A stretch of 64,000 nt of DNA from Flavobacterium endoglycinae (GTDB taxonomy: Bacteria > Bacteroidota > Bacteroidia > Flavobacteriales > Flavobacteriaceae), in contig NZ_CP071448.1 in the NCBI RefSeq assembly GCF_017352115.1, positions 3,309,001 through 3,373,000 of the forward strand, in the 5' to 3' direction. Below the pieces are notes generated by a model that made no database searches, was not told the origin of the DNA, and saw only the letters and a list, made by a program, of their open reading frames with translations. Below, piece after piece: positions 51,836 through 59,541 of this stretch. The position numbers and the translations under genes are program-made. Every line of letters starts with the position of its first letter. Positions within the stretch are counted from its first letter, which is position 1.

Positions 51836-52690
51836 ATGGTACGTGCACTTTACTATGTTTTACTTTTAATAGGAGCTTTAAAACTGCAAGCTCAAAATAA
51901 CCAAAGCTATAAATCAGATAAAGATTTGATTTTATATTTACCTTTAAACGGAAGTGTAAAGGATGAAAGTTTTCTGCATAATAATTGTATACCTTATTCA
52001 TTAGAGCCCGCAAAAGATAGATTTAATAATGATAACGGCGCTTTTTTCTTTGGTAATAATGGATGCATACGCATTGAAAATGTAGATAATTTTAATAATT
52101 TAACTTCTTTTACATTAAGTGGCTGGGTCTATTTGAACTACTATGGAGAACAGAATAATATCATTTCGAAAGTAAACCCGGGAAGAGATTTTAATCTACA
52201 GATTACTCAAGATGGAATCATTAATTTCCATACTTTTAATAATGATTATATCCATTTTTATTCCGAAACGAAGGTTCCACTAAATGAGTGGACACATATT
52301 GTTTTTACCTGTAAAAGAAAGTCATTTCAATTGTATGTTAACGGCAAACCAGAAAATTTTACTATTCATTATGAGAATCGTATTGTAACAAAAAAAGAGC
52401 TTAAACTTAAATTCTTTTGGACAGGAAAAGACCTTACAATTGGGAATCTTTATTTAGGTGCACATGAAAATTTTAATGGAATTCTTGATGAAATTAGGAT
52501 TTATAAAAAAGCATTGAAGCCAAAAAATATTGAAAAACTCTTTATAAAAGAAAGTGAAGAAAAGGGTAAGATGTATCAATTTGGAATGTATTCTAATGAA
52601 AAGCCACCCTTAAAAGATAGTATCGATTTTCCTCAATCATCAGTTGATGAAAATAAAGAATCTCATTCAGATAAAGAAAATGGGAATTAA
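51836..52690 (+). CDS. Secreted LamG-domain protein (284 aa)
   Basis: A signal peptide (MVRALYYVLLLIGALKLQAQ) precedes a laminin-G-like / concanavalin-type domain (residues 30-230). Hallmarks are LILYLPLNGSVKDES, SFTLSGWVYLNYYG, NEWTHIVFTCKRKSFQLYVNGK and FNGILDEIRIYKKALKPKNI. Such domains bind carbohydrates or proteins. The C-terminal 50 residues are polar and Ser/Glu-rich. No type IX sorting domain is visible. Confidence 0.88.
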   Translation: MVRALYYVLLLIGALKLQAQNNQSYKSDKDLILYLPLNGSVKDESFLHNNCIPYSLEPAKDRFNNDNGAFFFGNNGCIRIENVDNFNNLTSFTLSGWVYLNYYGEQNNIISKVNPGRDFNLQITQDGIINFHTFNNDYIHFYSETKVPLNEWTHIVFTCKRKSFQLYVNGKPENFTIHYENRIVTKKELKLKFFWTGKDLTIGNLYLGAHENFNGILDEIRIYKKALKPKNIEKLFIKESEEKGKMYQFGMYSNEKPPLKDSIDFPQSSVDENKESHSDKENGN

Positions 52691-52698
52691 AAAATTTT

Positions 52699-52735
52699 AA
52701 AAAAAGAGGAGGACTTATTGTCCTCCTCTTTTTTT
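52699..52735. terminator. Bidirectional terminator overlapping the end of rluF
   Basis: Perfect 16-bp stem AAAAAAAGAGGAGGAC / GTCCTCCTCTTTTTTT with TTATT loop. It contains the last codons of rluF (stop at 52715) and ends the LamG transcript. Confidence 0.92.
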
Positions 52736-53536
52736 AAATCTTGGATCATTTTTCGAAATAAACGTTCTTCTGTTTGAACTCTTGTTTGGAGCTTCAACCT
52801 TAGGTAAACTCGCTTCTTCTGTTTTACTTGAAGGTTCGATTAATGTATTTAATTCTTTGATTTCAGCATCTGTTAAATCACGATAACGACCTACTGGAAC
52901 ATCCAAAGAAATATTAATAATCCGGATACGTTTAAGTGCCGTAACTTCGTAACCTAAATATTCAGACATTCTTCTAATCTGGCGGTTTAATCCCTGCGTT
53001 AAAATGATTTTGAAGGTATACTTACTGATCTGTTCTACTTTACATTTTTTGGTAACAGTATCTAAAATTGGAACACCATTTCCCATTCTCTGAATAAAAC
53101 GTTCTGTAATAGGTTTGTTTACCGTAACAGTATATTCTTTTTCGTGATTGTTTCGGGCGCGAAGAATCTTGTTTACAATGTCACCGTCATTGGTCATGAA
53201 AATTAATCCTTCACTGGCTTTATCCAATCTCCCAATTGGGAAAATACGTTTAGGATAATTGATATAATCGACAATATTATTTTTAACTTCTAAATTCGTA
53301 GTGCATTCGATTCCTACAGGTTTATTAAAAGCTAGATAAACCATTTTTTCGTGTTTCTCCACGATTAACTTTCCGTCTATACGCACTTCATCATCCTGAG
53401 AAACTTTAGTTCCCATTTCAGCCACAGCACCATTTACTGTTACACGTTTTTCGTCAATTAGTTTATCTGCCTCACGACGCGAACAATAACCTGTTTCTCC
53501 AATAAATTTATTAAGACGCTTTAAATTTTCTTCCAT
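52715..53536 (-). CDS. rluF: 23S rRNA pseudouridine synthase RluF-like
   Basis: Isomerises a uridine in 23S rRNA (U2604 in E. coli) to pseudouridine. An N-terminal S4 RNA-binding domain (residues 5-55, RLNKFIGETGYCSRREADKLI) is followed by the RsuA-type catalytic domain. The catalytic Asp105 is in GRLDKASEGLIFMTNDGD. YTVTVNKPIT and QGLNRQIRRMSEYLGYEV agree. A disordered Lys/Arg-rich tail after residue 235 is common in Bacteroidota. Monocistronic. Confidence 0.9.
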   Translation of the reverse strand: MEENLKRLNKFIGETGYCSRREADKLIDEKRVTVNGAVAEMGTKVSQDDEVRIDGKLIVEKHEKMVYLAFNKPVGIECTTNLEVKNNIVDYINYPKRIFPIGRLDKASEGLIFMTNDGDIVNKILRARNNHEKEYTVTVNKPITERFIQRMGNGVPILDTVTKKCKVEQISKYTFKIILTQGLNRQIRRMSEYLGYEVTALKRIRIINISLDVPVGRYRDLTDAEIKELNTLIEPSSKTEEASLPKVEAPNKSSNRRTFISKNDPRFKKRGGQ

Positions 53537-53628
53537 ACTGCAAAAATAGGGAAAATTTAAATTTTAGACTTGAGATTTCAGATTTTAGATTATTTCATTT
53601 CAGAAAAAGCCTTTGTCCCTCTGTAACT

Positions 53629-53976
53629 TTATTGGCTGTGAAATTCCCTGCTGTCTTCAGGTGTTTCATTTCTTTCAAACATTCCATAATCGCGAACAAC
53701 AGTTGCAATTCGTAAATGATAATTTTTAAAAATGCTGTTTCTGCCTTTTTCCTGAGCATGACGATGCATTTCAAGATTTCTCCATTCTTGAATGCTTGCT
53801 TCATCTCTCCAAAAAGACAAAGACAAAATTTTTCCAGAATCGCTTAAACTCTGAAATCTTTCGATAGAAATAAATCCATCAATATGGCTTAATTCAGGTT
53901 TAAGATTGGCAGCAATATCTAGATATTCTTCTTTTTTTTCTTCGTTTGGAATGACTTCAAAAATTACGGCTATCAT
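53629..53976 (-). CDS. Antibiotic biosynthesis monooxygenase-domain protein (115 aa)
   Basis: Small dimeric alpha/beta ferredoxin-like fold of the ABM/NapC-type superfamily. Typical pattern is MIAVIFEVIPNEEKKEEYLDIA at the start, then HIDGFISIERFQSLSDSGKILSLSFWRDEASIQEWRN. Members range from heme-degrading enzymes (IsdG) to cofactor-free monooxygenases, and the heme ligand and catalytic residues cannot be set by eye here. It follows the P450 gene by 12 nt in one operon, so its substrate is probably shared. Confidence 0.85.
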   Translation of the reverse strand: MIAVIFEVIPNEEKKEEYLDIAANLKPELSHIDGFISIERFQSLSDSGKILSLSFWRDEASIQEWRNLEMHRHAQEKGRNSIFKNYHLRIATVVRDYGMFERNETPEDSREFHSQ

Positions 53977-53988
53977 TTTCTGTGTTTT

Positions 53989-55137
53989 TTAATTATAAAG
54001 TGAAATCCAAATTGCTTTTGGCAATCTGGCATTAATAAGCGGTTCATATTCTATTTCTTGGTCCAAAATAGCTATATTTTCAAAATTTTGGAATAAGTAA
54101 AATAAGACTTCTGTTGCGAGATTGATTGAAAAATGTTTCGCAAGGCACATATGTCCGCCAGTTCCAAAAGTCAAATGGTCGTGATTATTTTTTCTTTCAA
54201 TATTAAAAAGTTGTGGTTTTTCAAATTGTTTGGAATCCCTATTTGCGGAAGCTAAAACAAGTAAAATTGATTCTTCTTTTTTAATTTTCATTCCGTTCAA
54301 TTGAATGTCGTTTGCCGCAATTCGTCGCGTGTTATGAATTGGTGGATCAAATCGCAATGTTTCTACAACAAGTTTCTGAATCTGAATTTTGTCGGTTTTG
54401 TTAAGGTTCTTTTTTTCAGAAAAATAATGTAGCAATGCATTACTCAACAATCCTCTTCCGGCATCGTAACTTTGAATAAAAAGACCAATTAAATTACTGA
54501 TTAGTATTGATTTTATTTCTTCATTAGAAATGCTATATTTTGTTGAAATAGATTTCGCTAAATTTTCATAAAAGGAAAATGTACGAATGTGATTTTCGAC
54601 AATGAAATAAACTTCTTTAGAAACAATATTAATGAATTCGATATCTTCTGATTTTTTAACGGGTTGCATTATTTTTATAAGATGAGAAATGTTTTCTGAA
54701 ATAAAAAGGGAATCATTGGCATTAAAATCAAAACTTTTTAAAAAAATCAGAACGGGAAGTTTTTTGCAGATCGATTCGACCCAATTTATTTTATTAGCAG
54801 TGTTGTTTTGAAATAATTCGGAAAAAATTGAATTTATTCTAACAGATTTCATGTATGAAAAAAGAACAGTTGCGGTTTCTTTGGCAATTATGTGATGAAT
54901 TTCATTTGAAAGACGAGCCAAATTTCTGCTGATTTTTAAAGCATATTCATTTAGATTGTTTTCAGAAACTGATGGAATATGTACGCTTTTATGGTTTAAT
55001 ATTTCTGTACAATATTCATAAGAATAAACAGCCCATATTTTATTCAATTCATCCCAATAAACAGGATTTTCTTCCATCATTTTTTGATAGAATAAGTAAG
55101 GATTTTTGATTTCGGATTGTAAAAATAAAGTTGACAT
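53989..55137 (-). CDS. Cytochrome P450 (382 aa) with atypical I-helix
   Basis: Heme-thiolate enzyme, single soluble domain. The K-helix ExxR is in VVETLRFDPP, the PERF-like region is in FNIERKNN, and the heme-binding loop is FGTGGHMCLAKHF with the proximal Cys331. The I-helix reads QSYDAGRG (near residues 222-229). It keeps the acidic residue but has Ala where the conserved oxygen-activating Thr is expected. Such changes occur in P450s with unusual chemistry. It is first of a two-gene operon divergent from an ArsR regulator. Confidence 0.9.
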   Translation of the reverse strand: MSTLFLQSEIKNPYLFYQKMMEENPVYWDELNKIWAVYSYEYCTEILNHKSVHIPSVSENNLNEYALKISRNLARLSNEIHHIIAKETATVLFSYMKSVRINSIFSELFQNNTANKINWVESICKKLPVLIFLKSFDFNANDSLFISENISHLIKIMQPVKKSEDIEFINIVSKEVYFIVENHIRTFSFYENLAKSISTKYSISNEEIKSILISNLIGLFIQSYDAGRGLLSNALLHYFSEKKNLNKTDKIQIQKLVVETLRFDPPIHNTRRIAANDIQLNGMKIKKEESILLVLASANRDSKQFEKPQLFNIERKNNHDHLTFGTGGHMCLAKHFSINLATEVLFYLFQNFENIAILDQEIEYEPLINARLPKAIWISLYN

Positions 55138-55214
55138 GCGATATATTTTTAAGCAAAGTTATCTACCTTTAAGTTTTGATACTTCAGTTTGTCCTTAACT
55201 ATGTTTGTTTTGAA

Positions 55215-55892
55215 ATGGAAAATCAATTTGTAAAAATAGCATCACTGCTTGGCGATCCAACACGTGCGATTGTAATGTGGACATTACTCGACGGAAAAGC
55301 TTTTACCGCAACAGAATTAGCAATAACAGCAAATACTTCGCCTCAAAATATGAGTATGCATCTGGCAAAACTTCTTGATGCCGGATTGTTGTTTGTTGAA
55401 AAACAAGGGCGTCATAAATATTATAGATTTGCGAATAAAGAAACGGCTTATGCAATTGAAGCCATGGCAAGTTTGATTCCGCCTGCAATTCCTCAAAAAA
55501 ACAAAACAGATCATAATTCACCCATAAAACATTGCCGAACTTGCTATGATCATTTAGCTGGAAAAATTGGTGTGGCTGTAGCCGAAAGCCTGCTTGAACA
55601 GGAAATTATTTTGAATACAGCTAGCGAATTTAAAATAAGTACAAAAGGAGAAAAATGGTTTTCTGATTTTGGAATCAATATCGAAGATCTCAAAAAGCAA
55701 AGGCGTATTTTTTTAAAACCTTGTTTAGATTGGAGCGAAAGAAAAAATCATATCGCAGGATCAATAGGTTCTTCTTTATTGGATAAAATGATCGCCGAAG
55801 ATTGGTTACGGAAAACCAAAAATTCGAGAGCAATCCAGATTACAGGAAAAGGTGAAAAAGAATTATTGAGATTTTTTAAAATAGTAGTTTAA
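55215..55892 (+). CDS. ArsR-family winged-helix regulator (225 aa)
   Basis: Start set at 55215 (MENQFVKIASLLGDPTR). The longer frame is outside the family length. The ArsR HTH occupies residues 1-85 (LGDPTRAIVMWTLLDGKAFTATELA, NTSPQNMSMHLAKLLDAGLL). The C-terminal domain has CRTCYDHLAGKIGVAVAESLL, a motif known from single-gene neighbours of monooxygenases. It is divergent from the P450-ABM operon, with 77 bp between the two starts, so it probably controls that operon. The Cys pair could be a sensor site (inference). Confidence 0.88.
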   Translation: MENQFVKIASLLGDPTRAIVMWTLLDGKAFTATELAITANTSPQNMSMHLAKLLDAGLLFVEKQGRHKYYRFANKETAYAIEAMASLIPPAIPQKNKTDHNSPIKHCRTCYDHLAGKIGVAVAESLLEQEIILNTASEFKISTKGEKWFSDFGINIEDLKKQRRIFLKPCLDWSERKNHIAGSIGSSLLDKMIAEDWLRKTKNSRAIQITGKGEKELLRFFKIVV

Positions 55893-55931
55893 GTTTCCAG
55901 TTTTGAGAACCTTTGCAACTTTGTCCCTTTG

Positions 55932-56795
55932 TTACTTTTTCCCTTCAGAAGAAAAAAGAAATTCAATCACTTTGTTGTATAAATCGTCATCGTGCATTCC
56001 GTGACCTAAACCTGAAGTTTCAATAAACTGACTGTTTTTCCAATTGCTTGCTATTTTTTGTCCTTCGGCAAAAGCCACAATTTTATCAGAAGTATCATGA
56101 GCAATAAATCCTGGAATAGTAAATTCTGAAGCAAATTTCTGTCCTGAAAAATCTTCCAATTTAAAATTGAATCGGTTTAGGAATTTATTTTCTAAAAGTG
56201 AAAACATTTTTGTGTTCAAACTCAGCATTGAAACATAATTATCAATCAACGTTTTTAAATCTGAAGGAGCTCCTAAAATTACCATTTTATTAATGCTGGT
56301 ATTGGGAAATAAGTACTGATGATAAACACAAGCTGCACCGCCAATCGAATGTCCGATAATAATTTCCGGCTGATATTTTTCTACTGCTTTATTGATAAAT
56401 TCAGCATATAGGGGTACATTAAATTCTTTTCCGCTGCTTTGTCCGTGAGCAGGAGCATCAAGTGCAATAATAGTACTTCCGGATTTTTGAAGATGAGGAA
56501 GCGTTTTTTTCCAGCGAGAAGAATTGCTTTCCCAACCATGAACTAATAAAATTTTAGTTTCATTTCCTTTCCATATATAGGTTTGAAAATGATGTTCGTT
56601 ATGATGAAATATTTCGGTTTCGGTATTTCTTAAGATTTTTGGAAGTTTCTCTTTTTGTAATCGGCCAATTCTGGGCTGGCTGAAAAGAGCATAAGAAAGT
56701 TCGACTGCTTTTTGCGGACGCACATAACTCAAAAAGTTAATATAAGATCCAACTGATTTTAATGTAATAAAACGGATTCCTTTTTTAATTCCCAA
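55932..56795 (-). CDS. Alpha/beta hydrolase (287 aa)
   Basis: Cytosolic serine hydrolase. The oxyanion region is LVHGWESNSSRWKKTL, followed by ALDAPAHGQSSG. The nucleophile elbow is GHSIGG with Ser near residue 149, and the catalytic His is in GLGHGMHDDDLY near the C-terminus. Asp of the triad is probably in AHDTSDKIV. A region of about 60 residues at the N-terminus is helical. Not clearly linked to its neighbours. Substrate unknown. Confidence 0.85.
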   Translation of the reverse strand: MGIKKGIRFITLKSVGSYINFLSYVRPQKAVELSYALFSQPRIGRLQKEKLPKILRNTETEIFHHNEHHFQTYIWKGNETKILLVHGWESNSSRWKKTLPHLQKSGSTIIALDAPAHGQSSGKEFNVPLYAEFINKAVEKYQPEIIIGHSIGGAACVYHQYLFPNTSINKMVILGAPSDLKTLIDNYVSMLSLNTKMFSLLENKFLNRFNFKLEDFSGQKFASEFTIPGFIAHDTSDKIVAFAEGQKIASNWKNSQFIETSGLGHGMHDDDLYNKVIEFLFSSEGKK

Positions 56796-56920
56796 AACTT
56801 AATTTTTTTCTAAAGGTAAAAAAAGGTCAGCCACAAATTACAGAAATTAGCGTGAATTTTTATTTGCATGTATTATAGACAAAACAATAATTAGTCCAAG
56901 TCCGTGACAAAAAAGGACAA

Positions 56921-56952
56921 AAAAAAGTCCCGATTAAATCGGGACTTGATAT
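56921..56952 (-). terminator. Terminator of the nif3-coiled-coil operon
   Basis: AAGTCCCGAT pairs with ATCGGGACTT (10 bp, 3-nt loop) just before the stop codon of the 56953-57732 gene on the minus strand. Confidence 0.85.
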
Positions 56953-57732
56953 TTAGAATTTTGAGAACAATTGTTCCATTTTTTCTTTTTCTTCATCTGC
57001 TAATTGCGTATCAACTAGGATTCTTCCAGAATGCTCATCAGTGATGATTTTCTTTCTTGAAGCAATTTCAACCTGAGTTTGAGGCGGAATCGTAAAGAAT
57101 GATCCTGCAGAAGCTCCTCTTTCAATAGAAACCACCGCTAAACCATTACGGACACTGCTTCTGATTCTGTTGTAAGCAGCTAATAATCTGTCTTCAATTT
57201 GAGAAGCGAATTCAGCAGATTTTTCTGTTAAGAAAGCTTCTTCTTTCTGAGTTTCAGCCATGATAGCATCTAATTCAGATTTTTTATGTTTTAAATGAGA
57301 GCTTTTAGCATCAAGTTTTTCTTTTAAATTAGAAATAACTTCTTTTTTATGCTCGATAGAAGCTTTCATTTCTTTGATTTGCTTTTCAGCTAATTGAATT
57401 TCTAATTCTTGAAATTCAACTTCTTTTGTCAAAGAATTAAATTCTCTGTTGTTACGAACTGATTCTTGTTGTTTTGTGTATTTCTTGATAACCTCTTTAT
57501 GCTCCTCAATAGCAATTTTCTTTGCTTTGATTTGCTCCTCAATCACTTCAAGTTCACCTTTCAGTTTTTCTGAACGAGTGCTCAAACCTGCAACTTCATC
57601 TTCTAAATCTTCAACTTCTAAAGGAAGTTCTCCTCTAACGTTTCTGATTTCGTCAATTCTAGAGTCAATAAGCTGTAAATCATATATTGCTCTTAACTTG
57701 TCCTCAACACTTAATTCTTTCGTATTCGTCAT
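56953..57732 (-). CDS. Coiled-coil protein, degenerate zinc-ribbon family (COG1579-like, 259 aa)
   Basis: A long coiled coil (residues about 30-180, E/K-rich heptads such as EVIEEQIKAKKIAIEEHKEVI) ends in a C-terminal domain of the zinc-ribbon DUF164 type. The fold signature IPPQTQVEIASRKKI and SGRILVD is preserved, but all four expected metal Cys are absent (RGASAGSFF for C-x2-C, and TDEHSGRIL for the second pair). Function unknown; nucleic-acid or ribosome-related roles are suggested for the family. It is 3 nt downstream of nif3. Confidence 0.85.
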   Translation of the reverse strand: MTNTKELSVEDKLRAIYDLQLIDSRIDEIRNVRGELPLEVEDLEDEVAGLSTRSEKLKGELEVIEEQIKAKKIAIEEHKEVIKKYTKQQESVRNNREFNSLTKEVEFQELEIQLAEKQIKEMKASIEHKKEVISNLKEKLDAKSSHLKHKKSELDAIMAETQKEEAFLTEKSAEFASQIEDRLLAAYNRIRSSVRNGLAVVSIERGASAGSFFTIPPQTQVEIASRKKIITDEHSGRILVDTQLADEEKEKMEQLFSKF

Positions 57733-57735
57733 ATT

Positions 57736-58830
57736 CTATAAGTACTTAACTGGATTTGTATTTTCTTCCGATAAAATGATCGCAAAATTAAGAATTTTTT
57801 TTCGAAGATAATCAACAATATAGTTTTTTGTATAGCGTTCACTCTCAAAATGACCAATATCCGCCAAAAGCAACTTGTTTTCTGCTTCATAAAACTGGTG
57901 ATACTTTAAATCAGCAGTCAAATAAGCATCGGCTCCAGCCTGAATAGCATTTTTTATGGCAAAGCTTCCAGAGCCTCCCAAAACAGCTACTTTCTTTATT
58001 TTTTTTCCTGTAAAGGAGGAATGACGAATGCCTCGCGCAATCATAATATCTTTGACATATAAGAGAAATTCCTTTTCGTCCATCTCATTTTCAAGCTCAC
58101 CAATCATTCCCAAACCAATATTTTGATGAGGATTTTGAAGATCGTATATTTCATAAGCTACTTCTTCGTAAATGTGATTGGCAAAAAGCGCTTTTAAAAT
58201 TCTTGATTGCAAATGTTTTTCAAAAATAACTTCGATTTTTATTTCAGTTCCCGTGTGTAATTTTCCTTTTTCGCCAATAACTGGATTGCTTTTTTCATTT
58301 CCTTTAAAAGTGAAAAAGCCTTCAGAATTAAAACTGCAGTTGTCATAATTTCCAATTGTTCCCGCTCCCGCTTCGAACATTGCATTTCGTACTTTTTCTG
58401 AATTGTCAGGAATCGTATAGGTCACTAATTTTTGAAGAAACTGTTGTTTCGGAACTAAGATTTTGGTGTTTACTAAGCCAAGAGCGTTACTGAAAATTTT
58501 ATTAACGCCTTGCGAATGATTGTCAAGAGCTGTATGGACAGCATAAATAGCAATATCGTTTTTAATGGCTTTTAAAATAGCACGTTCGACGTAATTTTTA
58601 CCAGTGATTTTTTTAATTCCAGAAAATAAAATCGGATGAAAACATACGATCAAATTGCAGTTTTTAGTTTTCGCTTCTTCAATCACATTTTCCAGTGCAT
58701 CGTGACATACTAAAACTCCGGTGCTTTCGGTTTCCGGATCTCCGACTAAAAGTCCCACATTGTCAAAATCTTCTGCATAGGCCAAAGGAGCCATTTCTTC
58801 AAGTACGGATATGATATCTTTGATTTTCAT
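57736..58830 (-). CDS. Nif3-like dinuclear metal-centre protein (364 aa, YqfO type)
   Basis: GTP cyclohydrolase I type 2-like protein whose true reaction is uncertain. The N-terminal Nif3 part shows AEDFDNVGLLVGD, IVCFHPILFSG and AVHTALDNHSQGVN, with two His as metal ligands. Residues about 130-235 are a CutA-like insert typical of the long YqfO form. The C-terminus contributes AVLGGSGSFAI and LADIGHFESERYT. The length matches the long type. It leads the operon with the coiled-coil protein (3-nt gap), a pairing conserved across Bacteroidota to my knowledge. Confidence 0.92.
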   Translation of the reverse strand: MKIKDIISVLEEMAPLAYAEDFDNVGLLVGDPETESTGVLVCHDALENVIEEAKTKNCNLIVCFHPILFSGIKKITGKNYVERAILKAIKNDIAIYAVHTALDNHSQGVNKIFSNALGLVNTKILVPKQQFLQKLVTYTIPDNSEKVRNAMFEAGAGTIGNYDNCSFNSEGFFTFKGNEKSNPVIGEKGKLHTGTEIKIEVIFEKHLQSRILKALFANHIYEEVAYEIYDLQNPHQNIGLGMIGELENEMDEKEFLLYVKDIMIARGIRHSSFTGKKIKKVAVLGGSGSFAIKNAIQAGADAYLTADLKYHQFYEAENKLLLADIGHFESERYTKNYIVDYLRKKILNFAIILSEENTNPVKYL

Positions 58831-58955
58831 TTTAGGTTTGTTTCAAGTTTAATGTTTTAGGTTCTTTGGATTTTGGTGAAATTAAAAACCTAAAAAACAA
58901 ATTAACGAATAAACAGACCAACTTAAAAATATTTAAGCGATATTGTTTGTGTCGA

Positions 58956-59012
58956 GTAATGGTATTACTGAGTAATACTGGTAATACGGTATTACTGATT
59001 TTTGTATCTTTG
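58956..59012 (+). promoter_or_regulatory. Operator array and promoter of the toxin-antitoxin operon
   Basis: Four to five half-sites of GTAATAC / GTATTAC are packed into 58956-58995. They include the perfect palindrome GTAATACGGTATTAC at 58981-58995. A -7 element TATCTTTG follows at 59005-59012, about 20 nt before the antitoxin ATG. The layout fits autorepression by the antitoxin. Confidence 0.65.
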
Positions 59013-59031
59013 TAATTCTAAATAAAAAGTC

Positions 59032-59280
59032 ATGACTACAATAAAAATTAATGAAAACACAAAGACAGGAAAAGCATTTATGGCTATGTTCGAGGCTTTC
59101 TTTAAGGGTGTAGAAGGTATAGAAGTTGTTGAACCTAATTATGGACAGGTTAATGAAGAACGAAGTATTTATACTTCTGAATTTGCTGATAAGGTGAAAA
59201 AAGCAGAAGAGAATATTAAAAAAGGCGAAACAACAACGCTAAATCCAGATGATGTATGGGGAAGTTTAGGGTTGAAGTAA
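59032..59280 (+). CDS. Putative antitoxin, DUF2683-like (82 aa)
   Basis: Partner of the YoeB-type toxin that overlaps its 3' end by 25 nt. The N-terminus has an alternating strand and short helix (MTTIKINENTKTGKAFMAMFEAFF), likely the dimerisation/DNA-binding part. The C-terminal half is polar and helical, with a PDDVWGSLGL tail, typical of an antitoxin that wraps its toxin. It is not YefM/Phd-like, the usual partner of YoeB. The operator array upstream suits self-repression. Confidence 0.75.
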   Translation: MTTIKINENTKTGKAFMAMFEAFFKGVEGIEVVEPNYGQVNEERSIYTSEFADKVKKAEENIKKGETTTLNPDDVWGSLGLK

Positions 59281-59537
59281 CTAAAGTGGCATACCAGGAT
59301 ATTGAAAAACATAAAAAATCAGGAAATAAAATTTCTATTAAAAATATCGCTAAAATTTTAATTGATCTTACAGAAAACCCATATGAAGGTTTTGGAAATC
59401 CAGAGCCTTTAAAATATGAATATTCAGGATTATGGTCAAGACGAATTAATCAAAAAGATAGATTAATTTATCGTGTAGATGATGAAGTTGTAACTGTATT
59501 TGTGATTTCAGCAATTGGTCATTATTCAGATAAATAA
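59256..59537 (+). CDS. yoeB: Txe/YoeB-family toxin (93 aa)
   Basis: Ribosome-dependent mRNA endonuclease of the RelE superfamily. The core motif is PEPLKYEYSGLWSRRINQKDRLIYRV. Catalytic counterparts of E. coli YoeB Glu46, Arg65, His83 and Tyr84 are visible as PEPLK Glu, DRLIY Arg, and His89-Tyr90 in GHYSDK. Three residues extend past the usual HY end. The ATG lies inside the antitoxin gene, giving translational coupling. The stop is 4 nt before lpxK. Confidence 0.9.
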   Translation: MGKFRVEVTKVAYQDIEKHKKSGNKISIKNIAKILIDLTENPYEGFGNPEPLKYEYSGLWSRRINQKDRLIYRVDDEVVTVFVISAIGHYSDK

Positions 59538-59541
59538 TTCT

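Noticed and set aside
53595..53804. 69-aa frame on the minus strand next to the ABM gene
   Set aside because: Mostly overlaps the ABM gene in another frame with no promoter or domain.
58956..58995. Short repeats considered as a CRISPR array
   Set aside because: Repeats are only 7 bp, in mixed orientation with no spacers of constant length and no cas genes. An operator array explains them.
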